Part shown: positions 1 through 6,662 of the stretch, piece after piece
How positions within the stretch are numbered: the stretch's first letter is position 1
Layout: each line of letters opens with the position of its first letter
Assembly: GCA_043802345.1 (NCBI GenBank)
Contig: JAZDLC010000460.1
Span: 1-15,713 of the forward strand
Direction: 5' to 3'
Length of the DNA: 15,713 nucleotides
Origin: JAZDLC01 sp043802345
GTDB taxonomy: Bacteria; Planctomycetota; B15-G4; JADJEK01
Notes under the pieces: generated by a model
Databases searched by the model: none
Seen by the model: the letters and a program-made list of their open reading frames with translations, nothing else
What the model was told of the DNA's origin: nothing
Translations under genes and position numbers: made by a program

Positions 1-1827
1 GATCGGAAGGGAGACGGTGAACAGGGCCCCCCGGGGATGCCCTGCGGCCGCCGTCAGCGTGCCGCCGTGCTCGCGGATGATGGCGCTCGAGATGAACAGG
101 CCGAGTCCGGTGCCCTCGCCCACCCGCTTGGTGGTGCAGAACTCCTTGAACAGGCGAGACTCCAGCCCCGGCTCGATTCCCGCCCCGTCATCCTCGACCT
201 CCAGCAAGCATCGCCCGTTCCGCTCGCGGGCGCGGAGAGCGATCGTCCCGCCCTCGCTCCGCGAGTGGATCGAGTCTCTCGCGTTGGCGATCAGGTTCAT
301 CAGCACCTGCTGGAGTTGATCCGGATCCCCGCTCACCTGTCCGACCCCGGGTTCGCAACTGACTTTCAGCAGGATCCTGTCCTGGGCCAGCGACCGGCCG
401 AGCAGATCAACCGTATCCTGCACCACTTTCTCCGGATCCAATGGACGCATTCCCGAGCGCTCGTTGCGAGCCAGACGCAGCAGGCTGCTCACCACCCTGC
501 GGCACTGCTCGGCGTTGCGCATGATCACGTCGAGCGCATCATTCTGGCCGACACCCGCGCGATCAACCCTGGACTGTCCGCCCCTCAGCGCCTTCAGCGC
601 CCCAAGGATCGCCGTCACCGGGTTGTTGAGTTCGTGCGCCAGACCGGAGACAAACAGCCCCAGGGAAGACATCCGCTCGGAATGCCGCAGCATCTCCTGA
701 TACTTCCTGTTCTCGGTCACATCCCGGAAGATCAGCGCGGTGCCGGTGCGCGTGCCATCCTCCTGGAGCAGCGGGTCCGAGCAGATGACGCTGTGCGCCG
801 TGCGCCCGTCCACGGTGCGAAGCATCAACTCCAGCTCCGCCTTCTGGTCGCTCTCGAGGAACGCCTCGAATCGACCTCGGTCCGCGGGGGCGGCGAAGCG
901 CAGTCTGGAGAGGATTTCCTGGCCGACCGATTCACGCTCCGCCTCGCCCAGCAGGCTGCGGGCCTGACGGTTCATCGCCGTGATCCGGTGGGAACGATCG
1001 AGACCGACCACCGCCTCCGACACCGAGGAGATCACGTCGTCAAGGAAATGCAGACGTTCCACGTCCCCCGGGCGGCCGCGCCGGGTCCGAAGCCGCAGAA
1101 CCTGCCGGTGAGCCTCGGTCGCGTTGACCGAGACAGGGATGGCGGCGAAGTCAACACTCTGCTCGGACGGACTTCTCTGGACGGTGAAGAACTGCGGGCG
1201 GTTCTGTTCGAAGCATGCTCCGACCGGGCAGCCCTCACATGAATCGCGCTGGAAGACCGAACTCTCGCAAACGGTCTTCCCCGGCACGGAATCGGAGAAC
1301 CGCAACTCGCCGTACCAGTTCACCTCCTGGATGCGGCAGTCATGGTCCAGCACCACCAGCGGTTCGGCGATGGAGTTGAAGGTCGAGCGGAGCGTCGCCA
1401 CGCTGGCCGCGTCAGCCTCCGCGGCGATGCGCCGCCCCCAGCGCCCAAGGGCAATCACCAGCATCAGCGCGCCCAGGCATTTGGCCATCAGTTCGCCGAC
1501 CAACAGCTGCGGGTTGGCGAGCACTCCCGCGAGCCGGAGAAACGTCACCACGACGCCGGCGATCAGGAACGCGCCCCCGAGACGGGCCACGACCACGCGG
1601 ACCTGCTGGAGGTGGCTGCTGCGCACGAAGCAGCAGGCCGTCAGCACGACCAGGAAGCTATTCAGCGCGGCTTCCTGCCATGGAGACCAGGTGCTTCCCG
1701 CAAAGCCGGCCGCCAGGGCCAGCAGCACCGCCGCCGGGAGCAGAACGGTCGCGCACAGCGCCGTGAGCAGAGGTCCCGTACCCAGGGGGTACGACTCCAG
1801 CCTCAGGCCGGCTGCGCGCCGGCGCAC
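1..1827 (-). CDS. membrane PAS-domain sensor histidine kinase, C-terminus cut by window edge
   Basis: Sensor kinase that would autophosphorylate on a histidine and pass the phosphate to an unseen response regulator. Numbering from GTG 1827: four hydrophobic segments (about 20-44, 53-67, 78-104, 113-129), a first PAS (about 147-240) with Cys187, Cys197, Cys200 and Cys205 (CEGCPVGAC), a second PAS (about 262-370, ending ALIFRDVTENRKY), the H-box SGLAHELNNPVTAILG with His398, then the N-box NLIANARDSI, G1 DDGAGI and G2 GEGTGLGL. The last visible residues, FTVSLPI, are typical of the end of the ATPase domain, so little of the core is missing, though a receiver could follow. Start is uncertain. 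GTG 1827 has an AGGAGA upstream and gives a basic N-terminus leading into helix 1; ATG 1938 or GTG 1944 would add about 37-39 unlikely residues. It is the third gene after the HyuB homologue and the lipoprotein. Confidence 0.93.
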   Translation of the reverse strand, partial: MRRRAAGLRLESYPLGTGPLLTALCATVLLPAAVLLALAAGFAGSTWSPWQEAALNSFLVVLTACCFVRSSHLQQVRVVVARLGGAFLIAGVVVTFLRLAGVLANPQLLVGELMAKCLGALMLVIALGRWGRRIAAEADAASVATLRSTFNSIAEPLVVLDHDCRIQEVNWYGELRFSDSVPGKTVCESSVFQRDSCEGCPVGACFEQNRPQFFTVQRSPSEQSVDFAAIPVSVNATEAHRQVLRLRTRRGRPGDVERLHFLDDVISSVSEAVVGLDRSHRITAMNRQARSLLGEAERESVGQEILSRLRFAAPADRGRFEAFLESDQKAELELMLRTVDGRTAHSVICSDPLLQEDGTRTGTALIFRDVTENRKYQEMLRHSERMSSLGLFVSGLAHELNNPVTAILGALKALRGGQSRVDRAGVGQNDALDVIMRNAEQCRRVVSSLLRLARNERSGMRPLDPEKVVQDTVDLLGRSLAQDRILLKVSCEPGVGQVSGDPDQLQQVLMNLIANARDSIHSRSEGGTIALRARERNGRCLLEVEDDGAGIEPGLESRLFKEFCTTKRVGEGTGLGLFISSAIIREHGGTLTAAAGHPRGALFTVSLPI

Positions 1828-1957
1828 CCGACTGCGATCTCTCCTGGGACAAGCCACGCAGGACAGATCGGCCGGTTGGAGGCGATTCCTTGAGGTTCTG
1901 GAAAATAGCTCGGTACGCCGCAATAGCCCCACGGGCATGGGCACGCAGGCAGCGACC

Positions 1958-2422
1958 CTACCCCCCCGGCAGCGGAGCCACCATCACGGCGTCCCAGATC
2001 TCATGCAGGATCAGATTCTCCAGTTCCGCGTCCCGGCCCAGGAACACCCAGGGCTCGTCGGCCCGCTCGAGCAGGTCATCCCGCAGTTCCTCGATCATGC
2101 AGAAGATCTCCGCTCTGGAGCCGCCCTCCACCGCGACGACCCTGAGGAAGACCTGAACGCGCCGGGGCGCGCCATGGAATCCGCGGGGAGGAACCTCCAG
2201 CGTCAGGGTCTCGGGGGATTCGATGAACGCCCCTCCGGCGAAATGCACGCGGAGGATCTGACGCGCCACCTCGTACACCTTCAGCGGGCCGACTCCCGGG
2301 TAGTCGGCCTGCCGGAAGATCTCATCCTCGCTCAGGGTGATCCCCTCCACAGCGAGAGGATCCGGCGTCGAGCTGCAGCCCGCGGGGAACGTCATCGCGA
2401 TGATGAGCAGAATACGTCTCAC
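1958..2422 (-). CDS. small predicted lipoprotein of unknown function
   Basis: A 154-residue protein with a type II (lipoprotein) signal: MRRILLIIAMTFPAGC, a basic start, a short hydrophobic stretch and a lipobox ending at Cys16. It should be lipid-anchored in the periplasm or outer membrane. The mature part is about 138 residues with alternating hydrophobic patterning (for example TLTLEVPPRG, RVQVFLRVVAVEGG), suggesting beta strands, then an acidic helix-like C-terminus (LRDDLLERADEPW, AELENLILHEIWDAV). I recognise no family. The GTG start overlaps the upstream HyuB stop as GTGA, with a GGAAGGA-like ribosome site inside the upstream gene, so the two are probably translationally coupled. The kinase follows after about 130 bases (20 if its longer start is used). 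Gene status is secure from signal and overlap; function is unknown. Confidence 0.85.
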   Translation of the reverse strand: MRRILLIIAMTFPAGCSSTPDPLAVEGITLSEDEIFRQADYPGVGPLKVYEVARQILRVHFAGGAFIESPETLTLEVPPRGFHGAPRRVQVFLRVVAVEGGSRAEIFCMIEELRDDLLERADEPWVFLGRDAELENLILHEIWDAVMVAPLPGG

Positions 2423-3990
2423 CTCGAGTCCTTCCCGGGACGGCCGTGACCGCCTCCGCCCGGTGTCTTCAGAATGAGCGTGTCGCCCGGCTCCAGTTCC
2501 AGAGTGTGCTTCGCCGGCAGGAGCCGCTTTCCAAGATACGTCCGCCCGGGTCGGCCCGCAAGCCCTCCGGAGAGGCCATACGGCCCCTGACTCTGGCGGT
2601 CGGCGAGAATGGTGGCTGTCATTCCCTCAAGCGCCCGGAGATGCCGCTCGATGCCATCCCCCCCCATCCGCGCGCCCCGGCCTCCCGACCGCCGGCGCAC
2701 CGCGTAGCGCGTCACTCGCAGCGGATAGGCGGCCTCCAGCATCTCGATCGGAGTGTTCAGCGTGTTCGTCATGTGGGTCTGGACCGCCGCCTCGCCAGGA
2801 GCGGAGGGAGACGCGCCAGCGCCCCCGGCGATCGTCTCGTAGTAGGTGAAACCGGCCCCGCCCAGGCTGACATTCGTCATCGTGCCGGCGGAAGCCGCGG
2901 GGATCCGATCAGGGGCGGCCCGGGCGAGCGCTCCGAACAGCACGTCGACGATTCTCTGAGAGGTTTCCACGTTTCCGCCCGCCACCGCCGCCGGAGCTCC
3001 GGCATTGACGATCGATCCGGGTGGCGCCACCAGGTCAATGCAGTCAAGCACGCCGCCGTTCTTCGGCACGTGAGTATCCAGCAGGCAACAGAAGACGTAC
3101 GCGACCGCGGAAACGGTGATGGCCATGTTGGCGTTGACCGGGCCCAGCACCTGGGCGGCGCTCCCGGAGAAATCGACCCGCGCCCGGCCGCCACCAAGAT
3201 CGATGCGGACACGAATCGGCAGGCGCCCGCTGCCAAGGCCATCTCCGTCCAGAAAGTCCTCGAAACACCAGGTACCTCGCGGCAACTCTCCGAGCAGCGA
3301 CGCCATGGCCCGCGCGGTGGCGCGCGGCAGGGCGGCGGCGCCCTTGCGGAGGGCGCTCAGGCCGTGCTCCCGGGCCAACTCGGTGAGGCGCTGAACCCCC
3401 ACGTGATTGGCCGCCCGCTGCGCCCTGAGATCTCCCTCTCGCTCGTCCGGCTGCCGGACCTGCGCGCGAAACAGCTTCACGATGTCGCCGATCAACTCGC
3501 CATTCCGGGCCAGACGCACGGGGGGAATGCGGAAGCCCTCGCCATGAATATCCCGGGAAATCCCCATCGACCCGGGAGCCGAACCGCCGATGTCGGCATG
3601 GTGCGCCCGGTTCGCCACGAGGAAGTCGGGCTGCTTCCCACCCGAGAGAAACACCGGCCGCACCAGGGTGACATCCGGGAGGTGAGTGCCACCCCGGAAC
3701 GGATCGTTCAGGATCACCTCGTCGCCCGGCTCGAGAGTCATCTCCTCCAGCACGGCCGCCACCGAGAGTGGAGCGGAGCCAAGATGAACGGGGATGTGCG
3801 CCGCCTGGGCCGCCATTTCCCCGTCCCCCAGGAAGACCGCGCAGGAGTAGTCGCATCGCTCCTTCACGTTCGGGGAGAAAGCGGATCGGCGGAGCGCCTC
3901 CCCCATCTCCTCGGCCACGGAAGAAATCAGCTGGGAGAAGAGGGCCGCCCTGACCCCGTCAAACGTCTCCTCCGGTCTGCCCTGCGCCAT
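2419..3990 (-). CDS. hydantoinase B/oxoprolinase family protein (HyuB-like)
   Basis: A 523-residue homologue of the B subunit of ATP-dependent N-methylhydantoinase/5-oxoprolinase-type enzymes, which open cyclic amides; family members also include acetone- and acetophenone-carboxylase subunits. Visible family features are NVKERCDYSCAVF (41-53), AHIPVHLGS (64-72), NDPFRGGTHLPDVTLV (95-110), ANRAHHADIGGSAPGSM (126-142) and the glycine-rich C-terminus TPGGGGHGRPG. Length is normal for the family. These enzymes usually need an A subunit (HyuA, ASKHA-type ATP-binding fold). None is visible on either side: the upstream gene is the HPF-sigma fusion and the downstream one a lipoprotein. The exact substrate cannot be told from sequence. 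The ATG start has only a weak ribosome site and lies 18 bases after a GC-rich hairpin. Confidence 0.93.
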   Translation of the reverse strand: MAQGRPEETFDGVRAALFSQLISSVAEEMGEALRRSAFSPNVKERCDYSCAVFLGDGEMAAQAAHIPVHLGSAPLSVAAVLEEMTLEPGDEVILNDPFRGGTHLPDVTLVRPVFLSGGKQPDFLVANRAHHADIGGSAPGSMGISRDIHGEGFRIPPVRLARNGELIGDIVKLFRAQVRQPDEREGDLRAQRAANHVGVQRLTELAREHGLSALRKGAAALPRATARAMASLLGELPRGTWCFEDFLDGDGLGSGRLPIRVRIDLGGGRARVDFSGSAAQVLGPVNANMAITVSAVAYVFCCLLDTHVPKNGGVLDCIDLVAPPGSIVNAGAPAAVAGGNVETSQRIVDVLFGALARAAPDRIPAASAGTMTNVSLGGAGFTYYETIAGGAGASPSAPGEAAVQTHMTNTLNTPIEMLEAAYPLRVTRYAVRRRSGGRGARMGGDGIERHLRALEGMTATILADRQSQGPYGLSGGLAGRPGRTYLGKRLLPAKHTLELEPGDTLILKTPGGGGHGRPGKDSR

Positions 3991-4007
3991 GCATTCGATC
4001 CAGGCAA

Positions 4008-4025
4008 GGCGGGCGAGGGCCCGCC
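4008..4025 (-). terminator. GC-rich hairpin between the HPF-sigma fusion and hyuB-like gene
   Basis: Read on the minus strand this is GGCGGGC-CCTC-GCCCGCC, a perfect 7-bp stem with a 4-base loop, 39 bases after the fusion-gene stop. It is followed by TTGCCTGG rather than a U-run, so it is not a classical intrinsic terminator. It could reduce read-through, stabilise the upstream mRNA end, or affect translation of the next gene, whose ATG lies 18 bases further on. Confidence 0.4.
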
Positions 4026-4064
4026 GAACGGGAAGCTACAATGGAAAGGATCCCCGTGCCTGAA

Positions 4065-5072
4065 TCAAGCGCTGTACCCTCGCGCCGCCAGTTCGGCCCG
4101 CACGGCGACGCGCGCGTTTTCCACCGCGCTCCGGACCGTCTGCTCGCTGCAGCTCATGCGCCTCGCAGTCTCCCGTTCGCCCAGTCCCTCGAGCGCCACG
4201 AGGGAGAGGATCTTCCGGGAATCGCCCGGCAAGTGACGAATCGCCTGCATGATCGCCTGCTGGAAATCACGCCCGTCCAGTTCATCTGTCGGCTCCCGTT
4301 CCTGTCCGTCTGGAAGCTGGTCCGCGAAGAAGCTCCCGTGCGACATCCGGTCGAGAAAGATCTCCTCGCCGCCGATGGGACCTTCCTGCGAGCTCTCTTC
4401 CTCCACTTCATCCTGGAGGGAAACGCCCCCGGCCCGGTCGTTCAGCGAGTCCTCCTCCTTGACGATCACCTCGTAGGCGCAGGTGAACAACCAGCGATCG
4501 AACGGCACATCGGAGGGCTTCTTTTCCTGCCTTGAGAGCGCTCTCAAGACAGCTTCCTCCACCACGTCGGCCACGTCGATCTGATCGCACTCCGGACGAT
4601 CGAGCACCTGCGCATGCCGGGTCAACTCCTTGCGCACGAACGGATACAGCTCACCGAGCGTCTGGCGAATGATCTTGGAAAGATCGGCCGGCTGCTCCGC
4701 GTCGATCCGGTCCATGAGCTTGCCGAGCGTGCCGTTTCCGTACTGGAACTCCTCCTTCTCCGATCGCCGTTCCCTCTGGTGCTTCTTCCGCTGCCGATCC
4801 AGTCCCACGAGCAGATCGTCCACCGCATCCCGCAGGGCCGCCAGCACGTTTGCTCCCACGCCGCGGGCATTGAGCCGTCCGGTCGGGAGATTCAGCGTCA
4901 GGGAGACATACCCTTCCTTCTGCCGGGTGCTGTGATCCACCTCGCACTGCAGCGAGACCAGGTCCAGCGGGACCCGGCTCAGGCGCTTGACGATCCGTTC
5001 CTGCTCTCGCGCGAACAGCTCGTCCAGGCTCGCGTCGTGGCGCGCGTTCTTCACGTTCAGGGTCACGTGCAT
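4065..5072 (-). CDS. fusion of ribosome hibernation factor (HPF/RaiA-like) and ECF-like sigma-70 domains
   Basis: A 335-residue protein. Residues 1-105 resemble the HPF/RaiA (S30AE) ribosome-binding fold: MHVTLNVKNARHDASLDELF, a strand pair around LVSLQCEVD and GYVSLTLNLPTG, then ALRDAVDDLLVGLDRQRKKHQ. Residues 131-205 resemble sigma region 2 (LYPFVRKEL, VADVVEEAVLRAL, FDRWLFTCAYEVI). An acidic linker (about 206-268) leads to region 4 (273-328: LPGDSRKILSLVALEGLGERETARRMSCSEQTVRSAVENA), a helix-turn-helix of the type that contacts the -35 element. By family knowledge the first domain would bind the 30S decoding region and the rest RNA polymerase or DNA; a link between the two is inference. 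Start ATG 5072 is chosen because it opens the HPF domain and has AGGA 5 bases upstream; the frame stays open to 5450 without family sequence. It stands first in its transcript. Confidence 0.88.
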   Translation of the reverse strand: MHVTLNVKNARHDASLDELFAREQERIVKRLSRVPLDLVSLQCEVDHSTRQKEGYVSLTLNLPTGRLNARGVGANVLAALRDAVDDLLVGLDRQRKKHQRERRSEKEEFQYGNGTLGKLMDRIDAEQPADLSKIIRQTLGELYPFVRKELTRHAQVLDRPECDQIDVADVVEEAVLRALSRQEKKPSDVPFDRWLFTCAYEVIVKEEDSLNDRAGGVSLQDEVEEESSQEGPIGGEEIFLDRMSHGSFFADQLPDGQEREPTDELDGRDFQQAIMQAIRHLPGDSRKILSLVALEGLGERETARRMSCSEQTVRSAVENARVAVRAELAARGYSA

Positions 5073-5214
5073 TTGGTTCCTGCTTCCAGGTTCGCCGCCC
5101 TGCTTCCCGACTTCCTCTTCCGGCGACAGTTCGCCGGGTGGAGAGCGTCCGGACGAGGGGCGTGGTTGTCGTTTGTCTTCCCGCTCCGCCAGCGCGTCGG
5201 AACAGGATGGTTCT

Positions 5215-5223
5215 CTTATAGCA
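5215..5223 (-). promoter_or_regulatory. candidate extended -10 promoter for the HPF-sigma fusion gene
   Basis: On the minus strand the sequence reads TGCTATAAG: an extended -10 (TG, one base, then TATAAG, 5 of 6 to the TATAAT consensus), preceded by an AT-rich patch. No good -35 hexamer is visible at 16-18 bases, which extended -10 promoters can do without. Transcription would begin near 5208 and leave a leader of about 135 bases before ATG 5072. Confidence 0.4.
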
Positions 5224-5570
5224 TTCTTCTGAAAAAATGGCCCGAATGGCCTGTTGTGGGCAGATGCGGAGAGGAGTTTCAAACCTCCGGTCAATCGGCA
5301 AACGGCACTCCCTGTCGCTGAAGATTCCTCGCTCCAATTCCTGCACATCGTGGCGTCGACTTGCGACCTTGAGTAACTCCCCAAGGAGAAGCGATCTACG
5401 CCGCCTCCGCCCGGAGTCGGATTCGACAGTTGCAGGAAGTGGTGCGGCACGGAGCTTCACGTTTCGTTCGGGCCGGTTCTGCTTGTCACGATTTTTTCCT
5501 TGAGTGGCGGGCCAGTGCGGCTCCTGCAGAAGGGCCCACGATCCTCAGCGGTTCAATGATCAGGTTCTCG

Positions 5571-5588
5571 CCATCGGCGGTTCGATGG
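5571..5588 (-). terminator. hairpin just after the polyprenyl-phosphate sugar transferase stop
   Basis: CCATCG-6 bases-CGATGG, a 6-bp inverted repeat starting 8 bases after the stop codon of the last gene of the glycan operon. There is no U-run after it. It may mark the 3' end of the six-gene transcript, but the stem is modest and this is a weak call. Confidence 0.3.
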
Positions 5589-5596
5589 ACCGACCT

Positions 5597-6658
5597 TCAG
5601 TGATCCTGGCCCGCGGCGCGCGATTTCCGTTCCGCCCGAATCAGCAACAAGGCGCCACCTAGAAAGAGCGTCAGCACCAGGGCAATCCCGGTCATGGCAA
5701 GAAGGAAGCCGCTCTCGAGCAGCAGCCAGCCGACAGCGCAGCCAAGAACCTGCGCCGCGACCAGGAGAAGCACCGCCACGGCTGGCCGGAAACCCACCGC
5801 CACCAGACGGTGGGAGAGATGCCGGGCGTCTCCCTGGCTCACGGGGCGGCCCTCCCGTAGCCGGTGAAAGACCGAGAAGCCCAGATCGAACAGCGGCACA
5901 GAGACCAGCAGCAACGCAGCGGGAAGGTCCTCGCCCGACAGCACCGTCACTCTGCCCGAGTGAAAGCCCGTGGTCAGATCGAGCGCCAGCACCGCCACGA
6001 GGAAGCCGGCCAGATAGCTCCCCGCATCGCCCAGATAGGCGCCAGCCCGCGGGTAATTGAACGGCAGGAATCCGGCCAGCGACCCGGCCAGGGCCGCGGC
6101 CATCATGCCGAGGCCAGTGGAGCCTGATGACGGCGAGGCCGCGACGCACACGCCTGCCGTCACGAGCGCCAGTCCCGCGGACAGGCCGTTCATGTTGTCG
6201 ACCGCGTTCTGGGCGTTGATGATCGACAGCAGGAGGAAGATCAGCACGAGCAACGAGATGCATTCCGCGAGACCGGCCCGGCCGCCGAGCACTGGCGAGA
6301 GCCGGTCGGACAACAGGATCAGAACCGCCAGCGACTGGCCGAGGAACTTCGAACGGGCGCGAAGCCCGCCGTGTCTCTTGCGCAGATCATCCAGAAGTCC
6401 CACCAGCAGAACGATCAGCGCGCCCGCGCCGATTCGCCACCACCCTTGCGGCGGTAGCTGGCCGCCCGCCGCCAGACCGCACAGCAGGGCCAGCAGGAGC
6501 GCCACTCCTCCCAGCAGCGGCACCCCCTGCTCCTGCTGCTTCCTGGGTCCCGGAGGATCCAGCAGCCCCAGCCAGCGCGCCGCCCTGCAGCAGAGAGGAA
6601 CCAGAACCAGCGCCGAAGCCAGGGAGAACAGCAAGGGCCGGAGAAACGCGGCGTCCAT
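5597..6658 (-). CDS. WecA/MraY-like polyprenyl-phosphate sugar-1-phosphate transferase
   Basis: A 353-residue polytopic inner-membrane enzyme expected to move a HexNAc-1-phosphate (or similar) from a UDP-sugar to undecaprenyl phosphate, the priming step of O-antigen, teichoic-acid or exopolysaccharide synthesis. Family motifs: the Asp pair in GLLDDLRKR (Asp90-Asp91), NAQNAVDNMNGL (148-159) with Asp154, GDAGS (210-214), VPLFDLGF (Asp258) and the cytosolic-loop HLSHRL (280-285). Hydrophobic segments cover most of the rest. The sugar cannot be assigned from sequence. ATG 6658 is chosen over the longer open frame (to 6820) because family sequence starts there and GGAG lies 7 bases upstream. It begins 4 bases after the methyltransferase stop, so it is probably translationally coupled and last in the operon. 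Confidence 0.93.
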   Translation of the reverse strand: MDAAFLRPLLFSLASALVLVPLCCRAARWLGLLDPPGPRKQQEQGVPLLGGVALLLALLCGLAAGGQLPPQGWWRIGAGALIVLLVGLLDDLRKRHGGLRARSKFLGQSLAVLILLSDRLSPVLGGRAGLAECISLLVLIFLLLSIINAQNAVDNMNGLSAGLALVTAGVCVAASPSSGSTGLGMMAAALAGSLAGFLPFNYPRAGAYLGDAGSYLAGFLVAVLALDLTTGFHSGRVTVLSGEDLPAALLLVSVPLFDLGFSVFHRLREGRPVSQGDARHLSHRLVAVGFRPAVAVLLLVAAQVLGCAVGWLLLESGFLLAMTGIALVLTLFLGGALLLIRAERKSRAAGQDH

Positions 6659-6662
6659 CGGT

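Larger units (their letters stand above)
5073..5596. other. 524-base intergenic region upstream of the HPF-sigma fusion
   Basis: No convincing gene. The fusion frame stays open to 5450 on the minus strand, but the added residues are low-complexity and match no domain. The region holds a candidate extended -10 promoter for the fusion gene (5215-5223), a hairpin just after the upstream transferase stop (5571-5588), and a short direct repeat AATGGCCCG/AATGGCCTG near 5236-5253. AT content is locally higher around 5210-5240, as expected of a promoter. Confidence 0.6.

Noticed and set aside
1..12. The first bases resemble the start of a common sequencing adapter
   Set aside because: Read on the minus strand they encode the SLPI end of the kinase ATPase domain in frame, and the match breaks after nine bases.
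37..1242. Plus-strand open frame of 401 codons at the left edge
   Set aside because: Antisense shadow of the histidine kinase, whose H, N and G boxes are all readable on the minus strand.
5073..5450. Upstream extension of the HPF-sigma fusion by 126 codons
   Set aside because: The HPF domain begins exactly at ATG 5072 with an AGGA five bases upstream. The extension shows no family sequence and contains the promoter candidate.
5742..6202. Asn157 in place of a second Asp in the NAxNxxDNMxGL motif of the sugar transferase
   Set aside because: To my knowledge Asn at this place occurs in other members of the family. The other motifs are intact, so inactivation is not implied.
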